In this document: piece by piece, positions 34,473 to 43,121 of the stretch
Layout of the letters: each line of letters starts with the position of its first letter
Numbering within the stretch: position 1 is the first letter of the stretch
From: Pseudoruegeria sp. SHC-113
GTDB lineage: Bacteria > Pseudomonadota > Alphaproteobacteria > Rhodobacterales > Rhodobacteraceae
Length of the DNA: 64,000 nucleotides
Assembly (NCBI RefSeq): GCF_025376885.1
Contig: NZ_JAHUBR010000001.1
Location: 682,001-746,000 of the forward strand
Direction: 5' to 3'
Made by a program: the position numbers and the translations under genes
The notes under the pieces: model-generated
The model's database searches: none
What the model was told of the DNA's origin: nothing
The model's input: the letters and a program-made list of their open reading frames with translations, nothing else

Positions 34473-35013
34473 CCTGATTGCAAAATCCCCCTGCGCCGGG
34501 CTGTTGCCGGTGCAGCACGGCGGGCTGGTCCTGACCGAATGCGCCCCCGAGGCGATCCACCTGCTCGCCGCCTATCAGGGTGCGGCGGCCAAGGCGGGCG
34601 CGGCGCTTGAAAAGGCGCACGGGCTGGGCTGGCCAAAGCCCGGCACCTCCACTCAGTCCGCTCAGGCCCGCGCGCTGTGGTTCGCCCCGGATCAGGCGCT
34701 CTTGCTCGGCGCGGTGCCCGTGGCCTCGCTCGCGCGCCATTGTGCCATAACCGATCAAAGCGACGGCTGGGCGCGGGTGGACCTGACGGGGCAGGGCGCG
34801 GAGGATGTGCTTGCCCGCCTCGTGCCGGTGGATCTGCGCGCTCAAAGCTTCCCCGAAGGTGCAGTGGCACGCACGGCGGTGTTTCACATGAGTGCTGTGA
34901 TCACCCGCACAGGCGCGGCTAGCTTCGAGATCCTTGTCTTCCGCTCCATGGCCCAGACGCTGGTGCACGAGCTTTTGGAAGCCATGAAAAGCGTGGTGGC
35001 GCAGCAGAGCTAA
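34465..35013 (+). CDS. soxG: Sarcosine oxidase subunit gamma
   Basis: 182 residues starting at GTG (34465), which overlaps the end of soxA by eight bases and follows [37 protein letters not shown] and [35 protein letters not shown] identify the gamma subunit. It completes the tetramer. The usual associated genes for serine hydroxymethyltransferase, formyl-THF deformylase and FolD are not in this locus. Confidence 0.94.
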   Translation: MADLIAKSPCAGLLPVQHGGLVLTECAPEAIHLLAAYQGAAAKAGAALEKAHGLGWPKPGTSTQSAQARALWFAPDQALLLGAVPVASLARHCAITDQSDGWARVDLTGQGAEDVLARLVPVDLRAQSFPEGAVARTAVFHMSAVITRTGAASFEILVFRSMAQTLVHELLEAMKSVVAQQS

Positions 35014-35017
35014 ATCG

Positions 35018-35062
35018 CCCGGCACCGCCGGGCCGCGCCCGCCCCGCCCCATGGGCGGGCGC
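35018..35062 (+). terminator. Double hairpin behind soxG
   Basis: CCCGGC/GCCGGG (35018-35032) and GCGCCCGCCC/GGGCGGGCGC (35035-35062). No T-run; either a factor-dependent terminator or another REP-like element. Confidence 0.4.
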
Positions 35063-35134
35063 TTCGCTTCCGCCCCGGAGCGGGCGCCGCCCTCTGTGAG
35101 AGCTGAAACGACGCAACGCCCTTGTTTTCACCGC

Positions 35135-35163
35135 TTGACCAGCGGTCAAATCCACATCATATG
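35135..35163 (+). promoter_or_regulatory. Dyad/promoter upstream of lepA
   Basis: TTGACC-AGC-GGTCAA (35135-35149) is a perfect dyad. The left arm is also a good -35 box; CATATG (35158-35163), a poor -10, follows at 17 bp. It lies 22 bp before the lepA start. Confidence 0.45.
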
Positions 35164-35170
35164 CCGAGCC

Positions 35171-36970
35171 ATGACCGATCTCGCCAAAATCCGCAATTTC
35201 TCCATCGTCGCCCATATCGACCACGGGAAATCCACCCTCGCAGACCGCCTGATCCAGGCCACCGGTACCGTTCAGGACCGGGACATGAAGGAACAGCTGC
35301 TGGACTCGATGGACATCGAACGCGAACGCGGGATCACCATCAAGGCCAACACCGTGCGTATCGATTACGAGGCCGAGGACGGCGAGCGCTACGTGCTCAA
35401 CCTGATCGACACCCCCGGCCACGTCGATTTCGCCTATGAGGTCTCCCGTTCGATGCAGGCGGTAGAGGGCTCGCTGCTGGTGGTGGATTCCACCCAGGGC
35501 GTCGAAGCGCAGACGCTGGCCAACGTCTATCAGGCGATTGATGCGGACCACGAGATCGTGCCGGTGCTGAACAAGATCGACCTGCCCGCTTCCGATTGCG
35601 AGCGCGTGGCGGAGCAGATCGAGGACGTGATCGGCATCGACGCCTCCAACGCCATTCAGGTCTCCGCCAAGACCGGCATCGGTATCCGCGAAACGCTGGA
35701 AGCCATCGTCACCCGCCTGCCCGCGCCGCAAGGCACGCGCGACGCGCCACTCAAGGCGATGCTCGTGGACAGCTGGTACGACAGCTACCTCGGCGTGATC
35801 GTTCTGGTGCGCATCATCGATGGCGTCCTGAAGAAGGGCGACAAGATCCGCATGATGTCCACCAACGCCGTCTACCCGGTGGAGCGCATCGGTGTCTTCC
35901 GCCCGGCGATGGCGGTGATCGACGAGCTGGGCCCGGGCGAAATCGGCTTCCTGACCGCCTCCATCAAACAGGTGCGAGACACCCGCGTGGGCGATACCGT
36001 CACCCATGAGCGCAAGGGCTGCGAAAAGCCGCTGCCGGGCTTCAAACCCGCCCAGCCCGTGGTCTTCTGCGGCCTCTTCCCGGTGGACAACGCCGAATTC
36101 GAAGATCTGCGCACCGCGATCGAGAAGCTCTCGCTCAACGATGCCTCCTTCTCCTCCGAGATGGAAACCTCCGCCGCGCTGGGCTTCGGCTTCCGTTGTG
36201 GGTTCCTTGGCCTCCTTCATCTGGAAGTGATCCGCGACCGGCTGGAACGCGAATACGATATCGAACTGATCACCACTGCGCCGAGCGTGGTCTATCACGT
36301 ACACATGCGCGACGGCGAAGTGCGCGAGCTGCATAACCCCGCCGATATGCCCGATCTGACCCATGTGGATCACATCGAAGAGCCGCGCATCAAGGCCACG
36401 ATCCTCGTGCCCGACGAATACCTCGGCGACGTGCTGAAGCTCTGCCAGGATCGCCGCGGCATCCAGCTGGATCTCACCTACGCCGGCAGCCGCGCCATGG
36501 TCGTCTACGATCTGCCGCTCAACGAGGTGGTGTTTGATTTCTATGATCGCCTGAAATCGGTAACGAAGGGTTACGCCAGCTTCGATTACCAGATGATCGG
36601 CTACCGCGAGGACAGCCTCGTGAAGATGCAGATCCTCGTGAACGAAGAGCCGGTGGACGCGCTCTCCGTCATGGTGCACCGCGACCGCGCCGAGATGCGA
36701 GGCCGTGCGATGGTGGAGAAGCTCAAGGAACTGATCCCGCGCCACATGTTCAAGATCCCGATCCAGGCCGCCGTTGGTGGCCGCGTCGTGGCCCGCGAAA
36801 CGCTCTCGGCCATGCGCAAGGACGTGACGGCGAAATGCTACGGCGGCGACGCCACCCGGAAGCGCAAGCTTCTGGACAAGCAGAAGGCCGGCAAGAAGAA
36901 AATGCGCCAGTTCGGCAAGGTGGAGATCCCGCAACAGGCGTTCATCTCCGCGCTGAAGATGGACGATTGA
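35171..36970 (+). CDS. lepA: Elongation factor 4 (LepA) GTPase
   Basis: 599 residues. G1 motif AHIDHGKST at 14-22, G3 DTPGHVDF, G4 NKIDLP, then elongation-factor domains II, III/V and the LepA-specific C-terminal domain (from about residue 490, with [39 protein letters not shown]). It acts on ribosomes during initiation or stalled translocation. The start at 35171 ([15 protein letters not shown]) fits the family; an upstream reading does not. Confidence 0.98.
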   Translation: MTDLAKIRNFSIVAHIDHGKSTLADRLIQATGTVQDRDMKEQLLDSMDIERERGITIKANTVRIDYEAEDGERYVLNLIDTPGHVDFAYEVSRSMQAVEGSLLVVDSTQGVEAQTLANVYQAIDADHEIVPVLNKIDLPASDCERVAEQIEDVIGIDASNAIQVSAKTGIGIRETLEAIVTRLPAPQGTRDAPLKAMLVDSWYDSYLGVIVLVRIIDGVLKKGDKIRMMSTNAVYPVERIGVFRPAMAVIDELGPGEIGFLTASIKQVRDTRVGDTVTHERKGCEKPLPGFKPAQPVVFCGLFPVDNAEFEDLRTAIEKLSLNDASFSSEMETSAALGFGFRCGFLGLLHLEVIRDRLEREYDIELITTAPSVVYHVHMRDGEVRELHNPADMPDLTHVDHIEEPRIKATILVPDEYLGDVLKLCQDRRGIQLDLTYAGSRAMVVYDLPLNEVVFDFYDRLKSVTKGYASFDYQMIGYREDSLVKMQILVNEEPVDALSVMVHRDRAEMRGRAMVEKLKELIPRHMFKIPIQAAVGGRVVARETLSAMRKDVTAKCYGGDATRKRKLLDKQKAGKKKMRQFGKVEIPQQAFISALKMDD

Positions 36971-36977
36971 TCCAGCC

Positions 36978-36996
36978 GTGGCCCCAACGGGGCCAC
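36978..36996 (+). terminator. Hairpin after lepA
   Basis: GTGGCCCC and GGGGCCAC form an 8-bp stem with a three-base loop, eight bases after the lepA stop. There is no T-run on either strand, so it is uncertain. Confidence 0.4.
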
Positions 36997-37009
36997 GAGA
37001 AAGCATCGC

Positions 37010-37738
37010 CTATTCTGCGGCTTTCGGGATGTACCAATCGTCGAATTTGCTGAGGTCCGTCAGGATCCGCTGATAGCCATTGGCCGTCAGCAGCGCGTGG
37101 ATCTGCGCCCGCTGCTCGGTGAAATTATGCTCCACCGTGATCAGCCCGAACCTATGGCGGCTGAAATCGAATGCGTTCAGGATCTCGAACTCGCTGCCCT
37201 CCGTGTCCACCGACAGGTAGTCGATGAAGGCCGGGGCGTTGTGCTGGGCCAGAAGATCTACCAGCGAAACGGTCTCCACGATGATCCGCTCCGCCTTTTC
37301 CCGCTTCTCGGCGTGATGATCGCTGTCGGCGAATTGCGCGAGCGTTGAAAGTGTGCGGGAGTCGGCCATGTCGAACTCCAGCTGCTCGCCGGTGGTGCGC
37401 CAGACGCAGCGCGTGTCGATGATGCAGTTGCGCTTGCGGCGCAGCTTTGCGTGCCAGCCCACCGCGGGCTCTGAAAGGATGCCCTTCCAGCCGAAATGCA
37501 ATTCCAGAAGGTTGCTGTTAGAGTATTTCTCACCATTGGTGGCGCCGAATTCCACGAAGTAGCCATCGGGCTTGAAGCCATTGACCACCAGCGCCAGCAG
37601 ATCCTGCCGCAACTGGCCCCGCACGATCAGCCCCTCAGCCGTTTCGGGGGCGAGGAACTTCTGGCGGATGGCGGCGATTTCGGGGGGCTCGGACGCGAGT
37701 TGCGCGTCCGTGGTGGCGGTGAGGTGTTCTTCTGGCAT
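37010..37738 (-). CDS. FkbM family methyltransferase
   Basis: 242 residues. DGYFVEFGATNGEKYSNSNLLE is the SAM-binding motif and IDYLSVDTEGSEFEILNAF is the second hallmark of the FkbM fold, with HRFGLITVEHN following. These enzymes O-methylate sugars or small molecules, often in surface polysaccharides. No polysaccharide genes are adjacent. It is convergent with lepA and starts after a G-poor ribosome region. Substrate unknown. Confidence 0.9.
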   Translation of the reverse strand: MPEEHLTATTDAQLASEPPEIAAIRQKFLAPETAEGLIVRGQLRQDLLALVVNGFKPDGYFVEFGATNGEKYSNSNLLELHFGWKGILSEPAVGWHAKLRRKRNCIIDTRCVWRTTGEQLEFDMADSRTLSTLAQFADSDHHAEKREKAERIIVETVSLVDLLAQHNAPAFIDYLSVDTEGSEFEILNAFDFSRHRFGLITVEHNFTEQRAQIHALLTANGYQRILTDLSKFDDWYIPKAAE

Positions 37739-37849
37739 TCCGTTTGCGTTCCGGCTGCGCGCCCTGCCGGTGTGGCCAGCGCCGTCCTGTGGATAGTGGC
37801 AGGCATTTCCCGGGGGGGGAAGAGGGAAGGCAGGGGAAGGCCGGAAGGA

Positions 37850-37987
37850 TCAGAACTGCCGCTGCACCTTTTCGGCTTCGCGGCTGATGGTGCTGCCAGC
37901 GCTCTCCAGATCCTTGCCGGCCCCTTTCACGGTTTCGCAGGCAGAAAGCATCAGAAGAGCGGCGAGAAGGGCGGTCAGGCGGGGCAT
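37850..37987 (-). CDS. Entericidin-like small lipoprotein
   Basis: 45 residues. Signal MPRLTALLAALLMLSAC with lipid Cys17, then ETVKGAGKDLESAGSTISR, close to the entericidin A/B pattern (C-x-T-V-x-G-x-G-K-D-x). In E. coli, entericidins form a small antidote/toxin lipoprotein pair; in alphaproteobacteria usually only one such gene is found and its role is not clear. AGGA lies five bases upstream of the ATG. Too small to be recognised by length alone, but motif and ribosome site support it. Confidence 0.85.
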   Translation of the reverse strand: MPRLTALLAALLMLSACETVKGAGKDLESAGSTISREAEKVQRQF

Positions 37988-38081
37988 GTCTTTCCTCGTG
38001 AAACGGGTATTTGGCGCGGCAACCTAGGCGCTCGACGCGGCATTGGCCAGTGGGCAAACGTCTTCCGGCCGGAGATCGGCA

Positions 38082-38540
38082 TCAGCCCGCCTGCGCACTT
38101 CTTCGCAATCTTCCCAGCCTGCGCATGCGCCCCAGCAGCCGCTTCAGGCGCGGCCAGCGTGGCGCGCCGGTGCCGATCTCTCCGCCCGTCACCGGCTCCA
38201 GTCCGCCTGCCGCGAGGATTTCACGCTCCATCCTCCGGCTCATCTGGAGTTCCTGCACCTGAAGCGCGGCTTCCCGACGGGTCACGAGCTTGCCATCACG
38301 CCCTTCCACCAGCCCGGGCGGCAACGACAGTGCCCGCCCCGCGCGGCGCCCGCTCAATGGGGGGCGGTGCCCCAGTGCCTCGGTATCGGCGAGGTCCCAG
38401 ATCCGGCGGGCTTCCGGGATCGACACCAGTGCCGCCAGCGGTTTGCCGTGCCGTGTCAGCACGATCACTTCACGTGGGTCTTGTGCCCGTGCCACGAGGT
38501 GTCCGAGCCTGTCGCGGGCCTGGCTGAGGGGAATCTGCAT
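38082..38540 (-). CDS. Phd/YefM-type antitoxin-like protein, orphan
   Basis: 152 residues. The first 50 (MQIPLSQARDRLGHLVARAQ, then EVIVLTRHGKPLAALVSIPEARRI) match the Phd/YefM DNA-binding fold. The remaining 100 residues are charged (many Arg and Glu) and unlike the short toxin-neutralising tail of Phd. No toxin-like gene is adjacent on either side: the 94 bp downstream and 142 bp upstream have no gene. It may be a transcription regulator that has lost its toxin, or one paired with an unlinked partner. Confidence 0.8.
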   Translation of the reverse strand: MQIPLSQARDRLGHLVARAQDPREVIVLTRHGKPLAALVSIPEARRIWDLADTEALGHRPPLSGRRAGRALSLPPGLVEGRDGKLVTRREAALQVQELQMSRRMEREILAAGGLEPVTGGEIGTGAPRWPRLKRLLGRMRRLGRLRRSAQAG

Positions 38541-38682
38541 CGCACGCCCTTGGCCGTTTTTCTGCCCGCAGAATCCCGCGATTGCGTTAACAGCGGTTTG
38601 AAGGCGCGCGCGCTGGTGTCACCTTGGCCATTGCGTGCAGGCTCGGCTAAATCATGCAGTACCCGCCCGGAAAGGAGCCGAC

Positions 38683-39414
38683 ATGCACCGGAGATTCCTG
38701 ATCATTGCCCAGGCCCGCAGCGGCTCCACCTACCTGCAATCCCTGCTCAACGCCCATCCCTCCATCCGCTGCCGGGGCGAGTTGTTCGACCTTGGCCAGA
38801 TCGACGACGACGGCGACAAGATCAGGGATCCGGCGCGGCTTGCGGCCCGGGATGCCGATCCGGCGGGCTTCCTGCACAGGAAGCTGGCGGGCGAGGGGCT
38901 GGAAACGGAGGGGCTGCTCTCCATCGGGGCGAAGCTGCTGTTTCATCATAACCCGCGCCTCTTTTCCGAGATCCTGCCATCAGCCCCCGACATCTCGCTG
39001 ATCCACGTCAGCCGCAGCAACAAGCTCGCCCAGTTTGCCTCTGCCCGGCAGGTCGAAAAAACCGGCCGCTGGGTTGCCTCGGGCGGCGACGGGCCGCCTC
39101 CCCGGATCGCACCGGCGCCGAAGTGGGCCTTGGCGGAATGCAACCGGCTGGCCAACGAGGATCTCTTCCTCGGTCACTGGATTGCGGCCCTGCCGAACCC
39201 CAGCCTCAGGGTCGCCTATGCCGATCTTTTCGCGCCCGGCATTGCGGATCGTCTCACCGGCTTTCTCGGTCTGCCCTCCGTCGGGCCGCTCGCCGGTGCG
39301 TTGCGCAAGCAGGGCCAGAACCGGATCCTTGACCGTTTCGAGAACCCGGGGCCGGTGCGGGCCACCTTCGAAGCCGCCGGTCTGGGCGCATGGCTGGGGC
39401 CGGAACTGCCCTGA
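38683..39414 (+). CDS. Sulfotransferase family protein
   Basis: 243 residues. FLIIAQARSGSTYLQSLLNAHPSIRCRGELFD at the N-terminus is the PAPS 5'-phosphosulfate loop, and LIHVSRSNKLAQFASARQ includes the 3'-phosphate-binding Arg-Ser. It resembles the Stf0-like and sulfotransfer_3 groups. The ribosome site AAAGGAG precedes the start. With the FkbM gene nearby it may decorate a glycan or lipid, but the acceptor is unknown. Confidence 0.88.
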   Translation: MHRRFLIIAQARSGSTYLQSLLNAHPSIRCRGELFDLGQIDDDGDKIRDPARLAARDADPAGFLHRKLAGEGLETEGLLSIGAKLLFHHNPRLFSEILPSAPDISLIHVSRSNKLAQFASARQVEKTGRWVASGGDGPPPRIAPAPKWALAECNRLANEDLFLGHWIAALPNPSLRVAYADLFAPGIADRLTGFLGLPSVGPLAGALRKQGQNRILDRFENPGPVRATFEAAGLGAWLGPELP

Positions 39415-39423
39415 TCGCGGGCT

Positions 39424-39470
39424 TGTACAAAACCGGCACATCGGCCCGGCGCCTCTGTACAAAACCGGCA
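39424..39470. repeat. Two direct repeats upstream of rhodanese gene
   Basis: TGTACAAAACCGGCA occurs at 39424-39438 and again at 39456-39470, 32 bp apart (about three helical turns), in the gap between the sulfotransferase stop and the rhodanese start. Each contains the palindrome TGTACA. A regulator site is likely; which regulator is unknown. Confidence 0.65.
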
Positions 39471-39541
39471 ATAGGCGGCGTCTTGCCAGAAAATGGTCCT
39501 CCGCCTAGGCTGGTCCGACTCGAAGCAAAAGGAGAGCCGCC

Positions 39542-39934
39542 ATGCCCGTGACCGCTGCCGAACTCGTTGCTGCCGCCAATGCCGTCGTCCCCCGGATCAG
39601 CCAGGCCGAAGCTGCCGCCAAGGTGGCTGCAGGCGCGCTGCTGCTCGACATCCGCGACGCCCCGGAACTGGAGGCCAACGGCCGCGCCGAGGGTTCGCAC
39701 CACGTGCCGCGTGGAATGCTGGAGTTCCGGGCTGATCCGGAGAGCCCCTTCCATGATCCTGAGTTGCGCAAGGGTCGCCCTGTGGTGCTGCACTGCGCTT
39801 CAGGCGGCCGGGCCGCGCTGGCCGGAAAGCTGCTCAAGGATCTGGGCTATGACGAGGTCTACAACCTCGGTGGCTTCAAGGATTGGGTCGAGGGCGGCGG
39901 GGCCGTTGTGGAGCCGATGGACAAGGGTATGTAA
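39542..39934 (+). CDS. Single-domain rhodanese-like protein
   Basis: 130 residues. The rhodanese domain covers residues 20-125: AAKVAAGALLLDIRDAPEL, active Cys85 in VVLHCASGGRAALAGK, and LGGFKDWVEGG. The six-residue active loop (CASGGR) ends in Arg as in thiosulfate- or persulfide-type enzymes. It should transfer sulfane sulfur in the cytoplasm. AAAGGAGAGCCGCC precedes the start. It stands alone; direct repeats lie upstream. Confidence 0.93.
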   Translation: MPVTAAELVAAANAVVPRISQAEAAAKVAAGALLLDIRDAPELEANGRAEGSHHVPRGMLEFRADPESPFHDPELRKGRPVVLHCASGGRAALAGKLLKDLGYDEVYNLGGFKDWVEGGGAVVEPMDKGM

Positions 39935-39946
39935 CCCCGCGCAGGC

Positions 39947-40183
39947 CTACTTCCGATAATGCGTCGGCACGATGATCAGCGCGCCGACGGAAGCGACGAT
40001 GGCGTTCAGCCCGGGTGAGCCGAAGCTGATGCCGAACATGATCCGCACGAAGAAGAACAGCAGCGCCCCGCCGACACAGATGATGATCGAGGGCAGGTAG
40101 CCGTTGTGGGTGAAGCCCGTGCGCTCTGTCACGTAGCCCACGATCCCCGCGATCACGAGGGTGCCAAATAGGGTGAGAAACAT
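39947..40183 (-). CDS. Small membrane protein, GlsB/YeaQ-like
   Basis: 78 residues with three hydrophobic helices: MFLTLFGTLVIAGIVGYVTERTG, GYLPSIIICVGGALLFFFVRIMFG and GLNAIVASVGALIIVPTHYRK. The three-helix, glycine-rich design and final GALIIV resemble the transglycosylase-associated (GlsB/YeaQ/YmgE) stress proteins, but the match is by pattern only. It is convergent with the rhodanese gene. The start at 40183 is supported by the hydrophobic N-terminus; a longer reading adds a basic tail. Confidence 0.6.
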   Translation of the reverse strand: MFLTLFGTLVIAGIVGYVTERTGFTHNGYLPSIIICVGGALLFFFVRIMFGISFGSPGLNAIVASVGALIIVPTHYRK

Positions 40184-40260
40184 GGGGGCTCCTGTTGCCG
40201 CTCTGGCTTTCATCTTGGGCGCAGGCGGGGGCAAGTCAACCTTGGGCGGGCTGCCGTATG

Positions 40261-40289
40261 CAAAAAGGCCCCGGACATGCCGGGGCCTT
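40261..40289 (-). terminator. Rho-independent terminator of pnp
   Basis: AAGGCCCCGG and CCGGGGCCTT form a 10-bp stem around a short ACATG loop; on the minus strand it is followed by TTTTTG. It lies 30 bases after the pnp stop. Confidence 0.9.
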
Positions 40290-40318
40290 CTCTTAAAGTC
40301 TGAAAGAAGGGGTGAGGA

Positions 40319-42460
40319 TCAGTCCTCAGCCTTTTCCTTCTTCTCTTCCTTGATCTCTTCGCCGGTCTCCTGGTCCACGACCTTCATGGAGAGGCGCACC
40401 TTGCCGCGATCGTCAAAGCCCAGCAGCTTCACTTTCACGTCCTGACCCTCTTTCAGCACGTCGGAGGGGTGGTTCAGACGGCGGTTTTCGATTTGCGAAA
40501 CGTGCACAAGGCCGTCGCGCTTGCCGAAGAAGTTCACGAAGGCGCCGAAATCGACGATCTTCACGACCTTGCCGTCATAAACCTGGCCAGCTTCCGGCTC
40601 TGCCACGATCGAGTAGATCATGTCGTGGGCCTTCTTGATGGCTTCCGCGTCGGCCGAAGCGATCTTGATCACGCCGTCGTCGTTGATGTCGACCTTCGCG
40701 CCGGAGGTTTCCACGATTTCGCGGATGACCTTGCCGCCGGAGCCGATGACTTCGCGGATCTTGTCGGTCGGGACGGTCATCGTCTCGATGCGCGGAGCAT
40801 GATCGGAGAACTCGCCGGCTTCAGACAGTGCCTTGGACATTTCGCCGAGGATGTGGAGGCGGCCTTCCTTGGCTTGCGCCAGGGCTTTCTCCATGATCTC
40901 GGGCGTGATGCCGGCCACTTTGATGTCCATCTGCAGGGAGGTGATCCCGGCTTCGGTGCCAGCCACTTTGAAGTCCATGTCGCCGAGGTGATCTTCGTCG
41001 CCAAGGATGTCGGTCAGGATGGCGTAGGAGCCGTCATCTTCCAGCACGAGGCCCATGGCCACACCGGCCACGGCGGCTTTCAGCGGAACGCCTGCGTCCA
41101 TCATCGAGAGCGAGCCGCCGCAGACGGAGGCCATCGAGGAGGAGCCGTTGGACTCGGTGATCTCCGACACCACGCGGATGGTGTAGGGGAAATCGGTCGG
41201 GGCCGGCAGAACCGCCTGCAGCGCGCGCCAGGCAAGCTTGCCGTGGCCGATTTCACGGCGGCCCGGGGAGCCCACGCGGCCCACTTCACCCACGGAGTAG
41301 GGGGGGAAGTTGTAGTGCAGCAGGAAGTTGGATTTGTAGGTGCCGGTCAGCGCGTCGATCATCTGCTCGTCGTCGCCGGTGCCCAGCGTGGTGACCACGA
41401 GGCCTTGCGTTTCGCCACGGGTGAACAGGGCGGAGCCATGCGCACGGGGCAGAACCGAGACTTCGCTTTCGATGGCGCGCACGGTCGTCGTGTTGCGGCC
41501 GTCGATGCGGGTGCCGTTCTTCACGACATCGCCACGCAGGATGGTGGACTCGAGCTTCTTCAGCGCGGAGCCGAGGTTCGCGTCTGCCAGCTGCTCTTCG
41601 GTGAGAGCGGCCTTGATCGCGTCACGGGCGGCGCCAACGGCGGCCACGCGGTCCTGCTTGTCGGTGATCGCGTAGGCGGCGCGCATCTGCGCTTCACCGG
41701 CGGCTTTCACGGCTTCAAACAGATCGGCATAATCCGGTGCTTCGAACTGGAACGGCTCTTTCGCGGATTCTTCGGCCAGCGAGATGATCAGGTCGATCAC
41801 CGGCTGGATCTGCTCATGCGCGAAGGTCACGGCGCCCAGCATTTCGGCTTCGGTCAGCTCGTAGGCTTCCGATTCCACCATCATCACGGCGTCTTTGGTG
41901 CCGGCGACAACCAGATCGAGGCGCTGCTCGGGGTTGTTGCGCAGCATGTGCATGTCGTCGCAGGACGGGTTCAGCACGTATTCGCCATCCACGTAACCCA
42001 CGCGGGCACCGGCGATCGGGCCCATGAAGGGCGCGCCGGAGATGGTGAGCGCGGCGGAAGCGGCGATCATGGCCACGATGTCGGGATCGTTGACGAGGTC
42101 ATGGGACAGAACGGTGCACATCACGAGCACTTCGTTCTTGAAACCCGGCACGAAGAGCGGGCGGATCGGACGGTCGATCAGGCGCGCGGTCAGCGTTTCC
42201 TTCTCTGTCGGGCGCGCCTCGCGCTTGAAGAAGCCACCCGGGATCTTGCCGGCGGCGTAGTATTTTTCCTGGTAGTGAACCGTGAGCGGGAAGAAATCCT
42301 GGCCCGGTTTCTGTTCCTTGGCGAAGGTCACGTTGGCCATGACAGAGGTTTCGCCGAGGGTGGCGATGACGGTGCCATCGGCCTGACGGGCAACCTTGCC
42401 CGTTTCGAGGGTGAGGGTTTCGTCGCCCCACTGCATCGATTTCTTGGTTACATCAAACAT
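40319..42460 (-). CDS. pnp: Polynucleotide phosphorylase
   Basis: 713 residues, standard length. Two RNase PH domains (about 1-230 and 310-550), with [27 protein letters not shown] and [15 protein letters not shown] and the second-core [25 protein letters not shown]; then a KH domain ([24 protein letters not shown]) and an S1 domain ([28 protein letters not shown]). It degrades RNA from the 3' end with phosphate and is part of the degradosome. A long hairpin in the leader resembles the control site known from enterobacteria. Confidence 0.98.
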   Translation of the reverse strand: MFDVTKKSMQWGDETLTLETGKVARQADGTVIATLGETSVMANVTFAKEQKPGQDFFPLTVHYQEKYYAAGKIPGGFFKREARPTEKETLTARLIDRPIRPLFVPGFKNEVLVMCTVLSHDLVNDPDIVAMIAASAALTISGAPFMGPIAGARVGYVDGEYVLNPSCDDMHMLRNNPEQRLDLVVAGTKDAVMMVESEAYELTEAEMLGAVTFAHEQIQPVIDLIISLAEESAKEPFQFEAPDYADLFEAVKAAGEAQMRAAYAITDKQDRVAAVGAARDAIKAALTEEQLADANLGSALKKLESTILRGDVVKNGTRIDGRNTTTVRAIESEVSVLPRAHGSALFTRGETQGLVVTTLGTGDDEQMIDALTGTYKSNFLLHYNFPPYSVGEVGRVGSPGRREIGHGKLAWRALQAVLPAPTDFPYTIRVVSEITESNGSSSMASVCGGSLSMMDAGVPLKAAVAGVAMGLVLEDDGSYAILTDILGDEDHLGDMDFKVAGTEAGITSLQMDIKVAGITPEIMEKALAQAKEGRLHILGEMSKALSEAGEFSDHAPRIETMTVPTDKIREVIGSGGKVIREIVETSGAKVDINDDGVIKIASADAEAIKKAHDMIYSIVAEPEAGQVYDGKVVKIVDFGAFVNFFGKRDGLVHVSQIENRRLNHPSDVLKEGQDVKVKLLGFDDRGKVRLSMKVVDQETGEEIKEEKKEKAED

Positions 42461-42476
42461 CTAGCGTATCCTGTAA

Positions 42477-42507
42477 GGGAGCCCTCCCGGGCGTTCCCGG
42501 GTCTCCC
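42477..42507 (-). promoter_or_regulatory. Stem-loop in the pnp leader
   Basis: GGGAG/CTCCC outer stem and CCCGGG/CCCGGG inner stem with loop of four, starting 17 bases upstream of the pnp start codon. In E. coli a similar leader hairpin is cut by RNase III and then used by PNPase for autocontrol; here this is inferred from position and shape. Confidence 0.55.
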
Positions 42508-42856
42508 TGATGAGTTGGCGGCCCCATTGCCGCCGGCCCTTTCCATCTTAACTGCGAGCGCCAGGGCCAGTGCGCAAGTCTCAGATTTCCCGCGCATACT
42601 AGAGTTTGGGCCGGATTGGAAGGGGGCGCTTGTTTTCCGGGCACTGGCAGGCGCTCCAACGCGCATCTGGCGGGATGTTTGCGATAACATCAGGGCCTGA
42701 GTCGCCTTTTGGAGTGCCGGGCGGGTTGCGGAGCGGCGGGCTGTGAAGTGGTTCTGAATTCAGACCAATCCCGCCTAATCCGGTTTGCACTATCTGCATA
42801 GCCGCCCCGCAGAAAGTGCAAGGCTCTGCGGCGCTCACGGCGGGCCGGATCCATGT

Positions 42857-42884
42857 TTGCCGAAAAAACAGACGGTTTTATAAG
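42857..42884 (+). promoter_or_regulatory. Candidate promoter for the CBS-nhaD genes
   Basis: TTGCCG (42857-42862), 16 bp, TATAAG (42879-42884): the -10 is a 5/6 match. It would start transcription near 42891, some 230 bases before the CBS start codon. Confidence 0.5.
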
Positions 42885-42893
42885 GGGTTGAGA

Positions 42894-42922
42894 GCACGCT
42901 GCGCTGCGGCGTGCGGTTTTTT
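42894..42922 (+). terminator. Orphan terminator directly behind the promoter
   Basis: GCACGC and GCGTGC form a 6-bp stem with a 9-base loop, followed by GGTTTTTT. No plus-strand gene ends upstream. It may be an attenuator for the CBS-nhaD genes or the end of a small RNA. Confidence 0.65.
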
Positions 42923-43121
42923 GCCCCGAACCCGCCCCGCCTCCCTTGAAGCCTGCAAAGAAATCCCTAGCCAGCCGCCGCTTTGAGTGGAATGAAGCCG
43001 CCCAACACGCGTTGCGCTGGCCCGCATGGCCGCTTCACAGCCCGCCTCCGCACCGTGTGAGGGATCGAAATGGGCACCCTCGTGCCCGCCAGAAGAACCG
43101 GAAAAGAAAAGGTCACAACAC

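Larger units (their letters stand above)
42508..43121. other. Long intergenic region between pnp and the CBS gene
   Basis: 614 bp without a gene that I can support. It must hold the leftward pnp promoter and the rightward promoter of the CBS-nhaD pair. Two sites are listed separately: a sigma-70-like promoter and an orphan terminator just behind it. Weak open frames here have unusual codon use and no ribosome site. Confidence 0.6.

Noticed and set aside
37988-38682. A toxin gene partner for the Phd-like protein
   Set aside because: The gaps on both sides (37988-38081 and 38541-38682) contain no open frame with a ribosome site; any partner must be elsewhere.
42599-42838. 79-codon minus-strand frame with C-x2-C and C-x-C between pnp and the CBS gene
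   Set aside because: Codons such as CCA, TCA and CTT are far more frequent than in neighbours, and no ribosome site is present; treated as non-coding.
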